Origin: Endomychus coccineus
Taxonomy: Eukaryota > Arthropoda > Insecta > Coleoptera > Endomychidae
Assembly: GCA_958510875.1 (NCBI GenBank)
Contig: OY294068.1
Location: 15,849,282 to 15,913,281 of the forward strand
Length of the DNA: 64,000 bases
Direction: 5' to 3'
The first letter of the stretch is position 1. Every line of letters begins with the position of its first letter. Positions 48,016 to 59,567 of the stretch are shown in pieces. The position numbers and the translations under genes are program-made. The notes under the pieces were generated by a model, which saw only the letters and a program-made list of their open reading frames with translations, was not told the origin of the DNA and did no database searches.

Positions 48016-49184
48016 TGACTGGACTACACGTAAATTGCTTCCAAATTTTCATTTGCCAGACGGTTTCGATTTATTGTTTTGTTAAGTTTCATCACTGAAA
48101 ATGTTTGTCCACAAATATAGGTTGATCCAAATAAGCTTGCCCATTTCAATGCATTTATTCGCAACTCTTAAGTGTTTTTGTCAATGCAACGGTAGAAGTT
48201 TCGGTTAACGCGCTATAACTTTTTAATAAAAGTCCATATGTACTTCGGAATGGTATTAATCTCTTCCTAATGTATCACTCTACAGATACAAATCACGAAA
48301 AAACGGTATTTTGATCTGAATTTGGCTCTACGATTTTTGATTTGGCGATTTTTACGTCAAATTTGATGAAAATTTAGCGTTTTTTTACTTTTCTGCAAAT
48401 AGCAGCCAAACAGTCTTACATATGCAACTTTTAACTATTTATCTCACATCTTCACACAATTGCGAATAATTTGATATATCATAGACTGGTGCTGAGTCAA
48501 GTTTATAAAAAGTTATTCCAGGATATTTACAGCGAAGTTTTACTTTTGGAAAAAAATTTGCCCTGAGCCCAAAAGCAGCAAAAGCTAAGGTGACTTTTAA
48601 TTATTCAGAATAGATGTAGAATCGAACGCAAACATCGAAAAGGTTATAGGCAGAACAAAAAGTTGAATTTTGTTAGTGTTATTATTATTTATTATTCTTA
48701 GTAGTGTCGTCAATCGGTCAATGTCTGTGGAGAGACATAGTCAGTAGGTGGACTCTGTGGAGTGATGTATTTGCGTATATACACAACTTTTTCAATAGTA
48801 TCGTGTATCTTGAACCGAAAACTTCTGAGGGGTTCTTAAAAACTTCTGAAGTGCCCTTGAAACCTTAGATGAATTTCCATCTGGTCTGATAACCTTCACA
48901 ATTAATTATTCAATGAAATCTGGAACCCTATAGATCTTCCAACAGTACATTTCATTTCAATTATTATACTTTACTCAATCATAATCATCACTTAAGATTC
49001 ACATGAAAAGACGTAAAGAAATCAATAATTTTAGGAATGGAAATAAACTTTATTCCAATTGAAATCAATCCATACAATTTAGGAGTAGAAATAAAATTAT
49101 TGCAATTGACATCAGAAATATAAGGAGAACAAGGAAGGAAAAGATGGAGGCACTGTGGTTCTCTTGGGATCTTGGGTAACCTAC

Positions 49185-49304
49185 CTCAGCAGCTGTTCTA
49201 TGACCTTTACGTTTTTTCTTTGACCTATCTTCATCATTCGCTCCGTCTTGTTCAGCCTCGATAATCCATTTCGGTCGCCTTTTCGGGTGGTAATATTTGG
49301 AAGG
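49185..49304 (-). CDS. Sororin/Dalmatian-like gene, exon 3
   Basis: Forty codons between acceptor atggttttacag and donor GAG|GTAGGT, phase 0 on both sides: PSKYYHPKRRPKWIIEAEQD, GANDEDRSKKKRKGHRTAAE. The peptide is basic, with a KKKRK nuclear-localisation-like run just before the C-terminal domain, as in other sororins where a Lys-rich stretch precedes the last helix. Total intron phases 0/0/0 allow the three junctions to be read without ambiguity. Confidence 0.75.
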
Positions 49305-49471
49305 CTGTAAAACCATTTCCATTTTAATAAATTGATCAATAATAAATACTATTCTCACACTTTATTAATCCAATGAAGCAACAATAATTATTGTCAAAAC
49401 TCTACAAGGCTTATTTACAACCTGTTATTGTTCGTCATCGAATTGAGATAGCATTGAACACATATCAAAAG

Positions 49472-52062
49472 CAGTGGCGGCTCGTGAACTTTTTGAGAGA
49501 GGAGGCTGGACATAAAACGTTTTTGTAAAAATATACTCTATTCAGCCAATTAATTTAACCTTCAGTGACAAAATTGATTGTTACCCAGCAAGAACCAACG
49601 TGGAGGTATAGAGTTTCTCTTGCCCACAAATTTTTTTTCGTTCGTTTTTTTTTTTTTTTTTTTTGGATTTTCAATTTTTTTTCTTTTTTTTTGGAATTTT
49701 TCATATTTTGTTTTTTGTTATTAATTTTATCAACTTTTCTATATATTAACGAAATTCTACGGTCTTTAATTTACGAAAAATGATCAATAATATTATCATA
49801 AAATGTATTGTTTTAAGTGTTTTACTAAATCTTTTTCAATAGATATTAAACTAACACTGTATAAACGATTTTGGCTCATTGTATTTCGCATGTAAGTTTT
49901 AATTCGTTTGAGAGTAGAAAATGATCTCTCCACCGATGCCGACGTGACAGGAATGGTGACTGTCAAACAAAGTAGTTTATAAAACTGAGGTAAGACTTGT
50001 TGCAAATCATTGTCTATCATATATTTTATCATATCGGCGTGACTGTCGTACTGGCCTAAAATATCTTTATCCCAGTATACAACGCATAATTCATCGTGCA
50101 GCGCTATTTTATCAAAAAACATTATATTTTAGAACTAAGTTATCTGAAAGTGTATTGAGAAACTCTTTTGAAAAAGATTCGAAAAATCTTCTATTCGTCA
50201 AATCAAAAAACTTCAATTCATGTAAATCGGAAAATCGAATCTCAATATTTGACCTTTAATAGTATCTAAAATTTCATAAAAAAGTTGTTTATAATGTAGT
50301 TTCTTGTCTACCAAATTATATTATTATTTTCACGGGAATTTCCAAATAAAATATTAAAATGAAATTCTGTATAACGGAAACTTGAATTTTATCAATGAGA
50401 TGTGTTAAACGATCTCTTGAATGAATTATATTAGTGAATTTATGTTGTAAAATTCGAAAAATAAGATCAGTTTGTTCAAATATTAATTTAAAAGTATCAA
50501 GAAATAACAAAAATTCTTCATTTTCTAAATAAGATTTTAAACCAACAGCAGCATTCAATGAAACCTGATCTGTTGAAAAGTCATCACTGTTTAATATAAA
50601 ATCAAATATTTCAATTAATTTGTCTTTATTTTTATGGATGGTAAACTAAACATTGCATGTGATGTAAAATTCCATCGAGTTCGAGCATTACAGGGAATTC
50701 TGTTTCCTACTATGTTATTTAAAACTTACGTTTGTTTGAAGACCGTTTAAATGTCCCGCCATTACAGATGCCGTCGTAAGTCTGATTTATTCGCAAAGTC
50801 GAATCGTTGAAACGTTTCCATTGAAAAATTGAATAAATTGACCGCTGTTCTTCCCGAACTAACATCGTAGAACCCTAAAAATCTTTCCACTAGTTGTCCA
50901 TTTTTACAATTAATAATTTACCGAACAGACGAATTCTAATCTAACCTTATTTCGCGTGGTGTCACTCAACCATTATACCCGCATAAAACAAAACAAATGC
51001 CTGCAAATACTGACGCGTTAGTCATAAAATCGCGAAGCTTACTGTCGTATTTACAAAACAAATCTAACAATTACCTTTATTAACTGAATTTTCAGTTTCA
51101 TCATGCCCTCTAAAAGCCAAATCTTGAAATGATAAATACAATAAGAAATCAATGATTTTTTTTAAAACTTCGCGGTTTTCTTTAACTGTATTATTATGAT
51201 TTTCGATTTCGCGTGTTCGTGTAGAATCAATCGCATTAATAATATTCTGTTTACCGGTTAATTTAAACTTAATACACGATGTAATATGTTCCTGCGATTT
51301 TTCATGTCTTTCTAGGCCACGAGCTAAATTTTTCAAATCATTATAACCCAAGTGCCCCCAACATGAAGTTGTATCTGATGTGAATAGCAAGCAATACCAG
51401 CAATATAATTTATTGTGTACATCAGATCCCGTTAACCATACATATTTTTTATAATTATCAGTATTAAACGATCGATTTTGATACTTCCCTGCCATCACTA
51501 ATCCTTTCAAATCCGGTAAAGGCCGTTTGTTTTTGAAGAACACTTTTCTATCATATGTTAATCCACTAAATGGATTTTCTAAGAACTTTGCAACTAAGTC
51601 ACTCATAATTTTAACGTTCACCGATTCCGATTAGATAAATTATAACTTAAAAATTAACTACTTAACCTTACTACGCCTCGTGGAATAAAAACAACAACTA
51701 ACCGCATTCTTCTAGCAGCGGGAGGCGGGAGCGCAAGTAATCGTATTTCATTCGACCGACGAATGGATACGAAAAGCTAGCCTCCCTACCCTGTTGCCGT
51801 TTTCGCCGTTTCACGCTATTTGGCGATTGACTGGTCGGAAAAACGGCAACTGTGTTGAACAACACAACTCAGCGTTTGAGATATATAGAGAATCTAGCCT
51901 CTGACCACTGTTGCCGGATTGAAAATAACTACTGAGAACGGGGAATTAATTGTGAAATTTAAAGAATTATCAGAGAAACAGGAAATAAAATGGAGAATGA
52001 TCATTAAGATAAATTGGTGAGGAGGCTGAGCCTCCTTAGCCTCCTTCGAGGAGCCGCCACTG
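49472..52062 (-). mobile_element. hAT transposon with perfect 8-bp target duplication (2.59 kb)
   Basis: TIRs cagtggcggctcgtg / gaggagccgccactg, flanked by atcaaaag at 49464-49471 and 52063-52070. The 8-bp duplication and CAGTGGCG-type ends are characteristic of hAT elements of the ZMYM1-like/DUF4371 type. It sits in intron 2 of the sororin-like gene in the same orientation. The exact TSD suggests a fairly young insertion although its gene is damaged. Confidence 0.93.
49796..51621 (-). pseudogene. hAT transposase (TTF zinc finger / DUF4371 / dimerisation), decayed
   Basis: N-terminal part 51621-51064: a TTF-type zinc finger region (YKKYVWLTGSDVHNKLYCWY with C-x2-C and later GHLGYNDLKNLARGLERHEKS) leading into the start of the DUF4371 catalytic region (LAFRGHDETEN). 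The middle is largely missing or frameshifted between 51060 and 50560, with NARTRWNFTS-like words near 50690. A piece at 50558-50316 and the C-terminal dimerisation domain at 50122-49796 (PQFYKLLCLTVTIPVTSASV, then ERSFSTLKRIKTYMRNTMSQ) follow. The RHDE catalytic set is not complete, so no active enzyme is expected. Confidence 0.88.
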
Positions 52063-52244
52063 ATCAAAAGAGCTCACTTTTGATACATACCAAGTGAAAT
52101 AATTCAATTCTGATCGAAAACGAATGTTATACAAAGATACGAAATTATTTATAACGATTCAACTATTTTGTGTGTCAGAAAAATATTATACCGGGTTTCC
52201 ATTTTTTGGAGTACCACTATGAGGAGCTGATCTAAAAATTTTTT

Positions 52245-52468
52245 TTAGCAAAAACGAGGATTGCATAAATTAGAATTTTTAAAATCTATGAGTTGGTGTA
52301 TTTCTAATCTATTTGAAGATTGTAGCCATTTTTTTATTCTACTTTTGAAGAGATTGATACAATTGCAATTTAGTATATTAGGTGGTAATTTGTTATATAT
52401 TCTAGGAGCCAGGAATGTGGAACATCTTTGACCAATAATGTTTGCAGTTTTTGGAATAATGAGTACTT
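52245..52468 (-). pseudogene. CR1-type LINE C-terminal fragment
   Basis: The minus-strand frame reads QVLIIPKTANIIGQRC, FLAPRIYNKLPPN, LFKSRIKKWLQS: the extreme C-terminus of CR1/jockey-like reverse transcriptase ORFs (P-x-IYNxLPxx...FKxxxKxWL). Upstream it abuts the palindromic element starting at 52470. A small YLGLI-like frame at 53455-53500 may be another part of the same LINE on the far side. Confidence 0.65.
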
Positions 52469-52469
52469 G

Positions 52470-53452
52470 GTCCAGGCAGTGAATCGAGATTTTAGCTATG
52501 ATCAAAAAAAAAACATGTAAGTTCGAATGAATTTTTTTTTTCGCATTAGCTTCAGGAGGTTCTCAGGATCATTCATACACCTTGAAACCTCTTTGGGAAC
52601 CCCAACCCCACCCATTGGGTGCGAAAATGGCGCGAAATCTCCAAGTCTTGAATTGTATTTTCTACAAAAAAAGGTATTTTGGCATTTCGAGTGCACCTAG
52701 GAGGTTTTTTGGGTCGCTGAACACGAATCCGTAGCCAGATTTACTTGCAATCCATCGTATGGGTGATAAAATCGACGAAATTGGCCAATTTTGCACCCCT
52801 ATATGTTATTTTGCAATTTACATGTTTTAGGTATTTCGAATGCACCAAATAGGTTTTTTGGGTCGCTGAATACGATTCCGAAGTCAGATTTACTCGAATA
52901 CCATCGTAGGGGTAGGGAACTTACAAAAATGGCTAATTTGACATGCTTCTAATTTTTTATTATTTTTGCATTTTAAAATTACTTCGGAGTAAATCTGGCT
53001 TCGGAATCGTATTCAGCGACCCAAAAAAAAACCTTGGTGCATTCGAAATGCCAAAAACACGTAAATTGCAAAATAAAATATAGGGGTGCAAAATTGGCCA
53101 ATTTCGACGATTTTACCACCCCTACGATGGATTGCAAGTAAATGTGGCTACGGATTCGTGATTAGCGACCCAAAAAACCTCCTTGGTGCATTAGAAATTC
53201 CTAAAACAAGTAAATTGCAAAATAACATATTAGGGGTGCGAAATTGGCCAATTTTGTCGATTTGACCACCCCTACGATTGATTGCAAGTAAATCTGGCTA
53301 CGGATTCGTGTTCATTGACCCAAAAAAACCCCTAGGTGCACTCGAAATGCCAAAATACCTTTTTTTGTAGAAAACACAAATCAAGAGATGGAGATTTCGG
53401 GCCATTTTCGCCCCCAAAGGGTGGGATTGGGGTTCCCAAGAGGTTTTAAGTA
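52470..53452. mobile_element. Palindromic TA-family element, copy B (right end lost)
   Basis: Left end gtccaggcagtgaatcg, then the two inverted arms with core words as in copy A; the right arm stops at ggttcccaagaggttttaag (53450) before the terminal 110 bp. The left flanking TA has mutated (ttg). Confidence 0.8.
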
Positions 53453-54383
53453 TTAGGCCCAGATATTTAATTTCAAATGCAACAGGTATGTTGTGCATTT
53501 TCGTGCTGAATAATAACTTCCAAACAAATTTGAAATATTTTCAATCAATAAGTTTTGAAAATAGTGCAAAAAAACAATTCAATGCCAACGCCGCGACAAG
53601 ACAGACGGATCAAACTGTAAATATTTTGTTTACAACAAAGGGAAGTTGTTTTTCCAAAATACTCTTCGCAAATAATGAAAAAATGGTTTATTATGTGTGA
53701 TACATCGTTTGTAAAGAACAAAAAACACGTAATCTAAAAATGTTAAAATCCAAAATAGCATCCTTAAAAAAATAGAAGTTGACAGGTGTTTTTCCGCCAT
53801 CTTGAAAATTATTGAAACGTCAAGACACAGAACGTCAACAACTTTTATAACAGAGTTGTTTCCAAAGCTGACTCGAAAAATCTAATTAATTGTTGCTTAT
53901 TACTATTTTTTCCAAATAAATACTCAAAAGTCAATAACTATTGAACACTACACATAGAGAAGTGGCAGATTTAAAGAGCTTTGCGAATATGAAATAATAT
54001 ACATATGGAAATAAAATCAGTTCTAATTAACTTTTTCAAAAATTCCAACGGGATATTAAATTTGAATATTTGAGACCAGTTGGATCAAAATCAGACGATC
54101 ACAGCAACTTTGGCGCATTGTGCAACTAAACTTCGAAACAAATTTTGATCGTTAATAACTCGTAAAAGTTAGAAAGCTATCGTTTTGAAATTTGGTCCAC
54201 TTATTTATATTGGTAATAGCAACATTTTCTGAGAATTTCAAGCTCCTAGGTATTTCAATTGTTGAGATATTGAATGTTGAAAAAAACACGTTTTTTCAAC
54301 TTTCAACGCAATTTGCAGGTTAACAATGGCACTTGAGATATCGCACCAGATCTCATTTTGTAGATAATTAAGTAAGAAACGGC

Positions 54384-54796
54384 TTCGGAATCGTATTCAG
54401 CGACCCAAAAAAAACCCTTGGTGCATTCGAAATGCCTAAAACACGTAAATTGCAAAATAACATATTAGGGGTGCCAAATTGGCCAATTTTGTCGATTTAA
54501 CCACCCCTACGATGGATTGCAAGTAAATCTGGCTACGGATTCGTGTTCAGCGACCCAAAAAAGCCCCTAGGTGCACTCGAAATGACAAAATACCTTTTTT
54601 TGTAGAAAATACAATTCAAGACTTGGAGATTTCGGGCCATTTTCGCCCCCAATGGGTGGGGTTGGGGTTCCCAAGAGGTTTTAAGGTGTATGAATGATCT
54701 TGAGAACCTCCTGAAGCTAATGCAAAAAATTTTTTTGATTCGAACTTACATGTTTTTTTTTTAATTATAGCTAAAATTCCGGTTAACAGCCTGGAC
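54384..54796. mobile_element. Palindromic TA-family element, right arm only (copy C)
   Basis: Matches the right half of copies A and D from cttcggaatcgtattcagcg to the terminal ccggttaacagcctggac, followed by TA at 54797-54798. It lies only about 75 bp from exon 2 of the sororin-like gene, within intron 2. Confidence 0.82.
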
Positions 54797-54874
54797 TATG
54801 AATGTACTTAAAACACCACATATTTGAACTTACATCCAAAATTATTACAACAATGATATTGTTCAATAACTCAC

Positions 54875-56488
54875 CATGACTTTAGGAACATCTTCTTCGA
54901 AAAGACCAACTGCCATTTGTTCCTCTGATGCTTCAACACAATCATCATGTTTTTCAAAAGTCACATGTTCATCTTCGCTTGTACTGAATTCTTCATTTGC
55001 TACCACTGTTGGTTTAAGGATTTGCTTAATAATATTTACATCTAATCTATATGGCAGGTTTCCTTGATTTGTACATTTTTCAGGATTATGGCAATCGTCA
55101 TCGGTCAAATTAAAACCAAACAAAGAACCTCTTGTGCGATTCTCAAGTAATGATTCTTCAGTATTCACAACGGCATTAAGAACAGGTGTGGACGTAGAAC
55201 TGGGTTGAACATTTTGATCAATAACATTCAAAATATTCTTTCTAATTGGAGTTACACACTTTCTATTCCTATTATTCGAAGCGGTTTGGTTGATATTTTC
55301 TTTATCATGATCAGACCGGCTGTTCTTTTTGATGGGGCTAAATTCTTCGATATCATATAAACTCCTTTTAGGTTCAATCTGTGGCTTCGTGTTTGCAATA
55401 TTGCTGCAACTTATATAATCCATTAAACTAGTTTGTTTTGGCGAGTTTGGCTTTTGAACATTCAAAGTTTCATTCATCGTGTTGCTAATACTTCGAATAT
55501 TATCGTCAAAAGTATGATCTAAAACGGCATCTTGATTAATGGCAGGTAGTCCTGAGCTTTTCAAACCTATATAATGGGGGTTACGAGTGATAAATTGAGA
55601 TGAAAACCTCCAAGGACTCCTTACAAATGTACTGTTTGCATTTGGTTCTCTTCTTCTGAACGACTTTGCCGGACTTATCTGAATATTGCTTAATATTGTC
55701 ACGGTGGATGTTTTTTCTGAGGGTTCAACCTCTTCTGCACCAAATCCAAAAGAATCGATATCTTCATTCGCATCATCTTGATTATATTCGTAATCTGTGA
55801 TGCAATTGTCATGATTTCCATAATTTGGGAGAATTATTAGATTGTCAGATGTATTATCTACTGGCAACTCGAAATTAGTTTCATTTTGAACTGGATGATT
55901 ATCACTTGAAAGAAGAGTACCTTCAGCAATTCCATCACATCCAGTAGGAATTCTTGCAGATTGGATAGATTTTGAGATTTCACTTGCCTCTGACAATTGT
56001 TCCATTGATCTTTCTTCTGCAGACTTATTCAGATTTGCATGAATCTTTTTTGTAATTTTATCACAAATCTTCTCAATTTTTTTGGTATAATTGTTAATTG
56101 GTTCTTTCTGTCGCTGTAATTCAGTTTTTTTCAAGCCGTTGGTAAATTTGACACATTTTCCTCTAACTTTCTGTTTCTTTTGGGGCTTTGTTTTTTTTGC
56201 CTTGAGTGCATCTTCGAAATCTTTGTTAAATGTTACATCTGAATCTCTTCTTCTCTTTTTTACTCTTCCCTCTCTTACATCACATTCAAATTTATACACG
56301 TCTTTATCCGTTTTTACGATTGATTCTTTTATATGTTGTTTATATACAGGTACTTTATTCAGTTTTAATTGTTTATTGGCAAAATGAGATTCATCTTCTA
56401 ATATTGTGGGGCTTAGAACATTAGATTCTTCAAAATAATTCTTTGTTTTTCTTTTTCTTAAATCCATTGGTTCAAATGTGATTGTACC
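54875..56488 (-). CDS. Sororin/Dalmatian-like cohesin protector, exon 2 (main annotation)
   Basis: Joined exons 59210-58791, 56488-54875, 49304-49185 and 46283-46203 give 744 aa, all junctions phase 0 and GT-AG. This exon (codons 141-678) starts after taattttttcag and ends at ATG|GTGAGT. Visible in the joined protein: FGF motifs at 387-389 (DSFGFG) and 597-599 (SLFGFN), the Pds5-binding signature of sororin and Wapl; an SPWR...RNPHY...LKSSGLP block at 431-455; LYDIEE at 517-522, a perfect LxxIxE PP2A-B56 docking motif; a KEN box (DKENIN) at 536-538, an APC/C degron; and several SP/TP sites (SPAK, SPWR, SPIK, TPIR). With the C-terminal sororin domain in exon 4 this matches sororin, and the PP2A motif in particular recalls Drosophila Dalmatian, which combines sororin and shugoshin-like roles. 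Expected role: protect centromeric and replicated cohesin in nuclei. Orthology is inferred, not tested. An ATG at 56467 could start a shorter form. Confidence 0.78.
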
Positions 56489-56554
56489 CTGAAAAAATTA
56501 ATCTTGTTTTATATAATAATTATAATTCTGATCCAGCCAAAGAACATACATATA

Positions 56555-57568
56555 GTCCAGGCTATGAACCGGAAAAAAAAACATGTAAGTTCGAACCAAA
56601 ATTTTTTTTTTGCATTAGCTTCAGGAGGTTCTCAGAATCATTCATACACCTTAAAACCTCTTGGGAACCCCAACCCCACCCATTGGGGGCGAAAATGGCC
56701 CGAAATCTCCAAGTCTTGAATTGTATTTTCTACAAAAAACGATATTTTAGCATTTCGAGTGCACCTAGGAGGTTTCTTGGGTTGCTGAACACGAATCTGT
56801 AGCCAGATTTAATTGCAATTCATCATAGGGGTGGTCAAATCGACAAAATTGGCCAATTTCGGACCCCTAATATGTTATTTTGCAATTTACGTGTTTTAGG
56901 CATTTCGAATGCACCAAGGAGGTTTTTTGGGTCGCTGATCACGAACCCGTAGCCACATTTACTTGCAATTCATCGTAGGGGTGGTAAAATCGACGAAATT
57001 GGCCAATTTTGCACACCTATATGTTATTTTGTAATTAACGTGTTTTTGGCATTTCGAATGCACCAGGGGTTTTTTGGGTCGCCGAATTAATTTTAAAATG
57101 CAAAAATAATAAAAATTTAGAAGCGTGTCAAATTAGCCATTTTGGTAAATTTGTAAATCTGGCTTCGGAATCGTATTCAGCGACCCAAAAAAATCCTTTG
57201 GTGCATTCGAAATGCCTAAAACACGTAAATTGCAAAATAACATATTAGGGGTGCAAAATTGGCCAATTTTGTCGATTTTACCACCCCTACGATGGATTGC
57301 AAGTAAGTCTGGCTACGGATTCCTGTTCAGCGACCCAAAAAACCTCCTAGGTGCCAAAATACCTTTTTTTTTGTAGAAAATACAATTCAAGACTTGGAAA
57401 TTTCGGGCCATTTTCGCTCCCAATGGATGGGGTTGGGGTTCCCAAAAGGTTTTAAGTTGTATGAATGATCCTGAGAACCTCCTGAAGTTAATGCAAAAAT
57501 AATGCTTTCATTCGAACTGACATGTTTTTTTTTAAATTATAGCTAAAATCCCGGTTCACAGCCTGGAC
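56555..57568. mobile_element. Palindromic TA-family element, copy D (1014 bp)
   Basis: Ends gtccaggctatgaaccgg and ccggttcacagcctggac, TA at 56553-56554 and 57569-57570. Both arms are present with a shortened centre near 57080-57150. It lies in intron 1 of the sororin-like gene, 67 bp upstream of exon 2. Confidence 0.88.
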
Positions 57569-57737
57569 TAATACTACTACTTATTATATATAGTTCTGTA
57601 GGTCTGCAGTGCAAGGCAATATTGAAAAAAAGATAAATGGACTAAATCTTATTATGCAAGATACAAATTCGATTTGATTAAAATCAATTCTTTACCAACA
57701 TTATATTAATGAACAAATGAAAATAAGAAACAGATAA

Positions 57738-58393
57738 GAGGCATTCCATATGAAATCAGCACTCCTTCCCAGGTCACCCTCGGGGATCACCCTGAAAGTT
57801 TTTCCTACCTTTTCTACATTGTCAAATATGACGATTCCCGAAATTTTGGGGCTCAAGTGTCGATATTGCGCCTAGGAGAAGTTTTTTTTTGGCCTTTTTT
57901 AAGTAAAAAATAAAATTCGTCTTATTACCGTGAAGTATTCGAAAATTAGCCCAAAAAATTTTTGAAAGCACATAATCGATCGGAAATTTGTTGTAGAATA
58001 CGATGCTGCAGTCAGATCAGACATATCTTGCAAGTAAAATCTGGAAAATGAGAAAAACAGTAGTTTTTTCTTGAAAATTCATTTTTCAAAATACCTATAT
58101 TTTTTGCTAACCTGGCTAAAACTCACAAAATGTGTCTACTTTAAGGCGAAGATGGTCCGGTAGTGACTTTAGCCCATTTTCACCAAAATTTTCAGTTTTC
58201 CAAAATTTTTCCGTTTTTTTGACGATTTTTCTTAAATACGATAATAAGACGAATTTAATTTTTTTACTTGAAAAAGGCCAAAACTTCATTATGTTCTCCT
58301 CGGTGCAATATCGACACTTAGGTAGGGAAAACTTTAAGGCCGATCCCTGAGAGTGACCTGGGCACGAGTGCTGATTTCATATGGAATGGCCTC
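57738..58393. mobile_element. MITE-like element with long TIRs and ATAA duplication (656 bp)
   Basis: Left end gaggcattccatatgaaatc, right end gatttcatatggaatggcctc; both are flanked by ataa (57734-57737 and 58394-58397). Inverted similarity extends about 200 bp inward (for example gaattttatttttt/ataataagacgaattt). No coding sequence. A 4-bp duplication does not fit Tc1/mariner or hAT; superfamily unassigned. Confidence 0.75.
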
Positions 58394-58790
58394 ATAATGC
58401 CAATTAAATGTTTATTAATTTTACTGCAAATGTCCATCTTACTTCAAAGATACGTAATCATTGAATGTTTTCTTCATTGACTATATAAAATAATTGATCA
58501 GACTATTATATCCATGATATTGCAATGTATGTGATTCTGTAAATGATTATTGTACATATATCAAAAAAAGTAGAATCGAGCAAAATGTATATTCCATGAA
58601 ACTGACCTGAATTAAATATAATATTTATTTATAGGCAGAGCTCAACAGAACTACTGAAAAAATATGCGATTTTAAGAGCAACATTTCATGATCTGAATGA
58701 AGTTTACAGTGAAATAATGTGATAAAGAATTTAAACTTATTATATCACAGATTATCAGTGGAATAGACTTAATGTTTTATTCAAACCTAC

Positions 58791-59210
58791 CTGCTTTGTT
58801 CTGGAGGTTGCTGTTTCACACACCCTATTTGAATTTATATTTATATGTTTTTTTGGTTTCATTGATGGTTGGACAGTGGTAATATTACTTGAATTGAAAT
58901 CACATCTCACTACATTTACATAAGTTCTCATTGATAGTTTGGGATCACTTTGCATATTCACATAGGCTCTCATCGATAGTTTCGGATCAATTATTGAACT
59001 CACATCACTTTTATTATTTACATATGCTCTCTTAGATAGTTTGTGATCTAATTCTTTAAAAGATCTATTTTTTACAATTGCAGATTGCTTCATTTCGGTT
59101 TTCTTTGAATTAATTAGCTCACATCTAGGTTTATTATAGACATCTGCAAATGGAAATCTCTTCACTCTCAATTGTTTAGAATCTATACAGCATTGATGAC
59201 CAGACCACAT
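58791..59210 (-). CDS. Sororin/Dalmatian-like gene, exon 1
   Basis: One hundred and forty codons from ATG at 59210 (cgaaATGTGG; an in-frame TGA lies four codons upstream) to donor CAG|GTAGGT at 58791, phase 0. The peptide is basic and contains three degenerate repeats of (D)xKLS(K/M)R(A/T)YVN at about residues 55-65, 75-85 and 90-98. No known domain. It links in frame to exon 2 across an intron of 2302 bp that holds two repeat elements. If translation begins in exon 2 instead, this exon would belong to a different transcript, but the matching phase and strong donor favour inclusion. Confidence 0.6.
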
Positions 59211-59529
59211 TTCGATATTTTGTCATTTCTTAATAATAATGATATGTATGATATATTGGTCCAGTAGCTACTTCTACCATTCTAATCAATTTGCACTATG
59301 CACTTACGCTTTACGGCAATATTTAGTTATTTACCTCTGCAGAATAGCAGTTTTGGGCTTAGGGTACCTAAATATAGAATATCAACGAATCAAAAGCTGT
59401 GTTCGTTTATGTTGTTTAATTTATTTGTGGAGGTATTTAAGATTCGTATGCGAAAACAAAAACACAGGCACTTATGATTATGAAACAAACAGTTGAATTA
59501 TTTAGTTTATCTTTAAACAGAGGTTTATT

Positions 59530-59567
59530 CATAGATAACTTTACTCCGGGAGTAGAGTTCTCTATGG
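59530..59567. repeat. Short perfect-type palindrome (family copy 1)
   Basis: catagataactttactcc followed directly by gggagtagagttctctatgg: the two halves are inverted copies with two mismatches. A close relative lies at 61360-61400. Confidence 0.75.

Noticed and set aside
49627..49740. Phe-rich ORF over a poly-T region
   Set aside because: It is translated poly-T inside the hAT element's 3' flank.
54863..54874. C-terminal VSY and stop of the 534-codon frame
   Set aside because: The sequence ATG|GTGAGT is a strong donor and matching phase-0 exons 3 and 4 follow; the local stop is intronic.
52470..57500. Open frames across the palindromic repeats (for example 56482-56802)
   Set aside because: The same frames recur in every repeat copy on both arms and encode no domain; they are by-products of the repeat sequence.
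58755..58790. VGLNKTLSLFH as the end of exon 1's protein
   Set aside because: It follows a CAG|GTAGGT donor and is read-through of intron 1.
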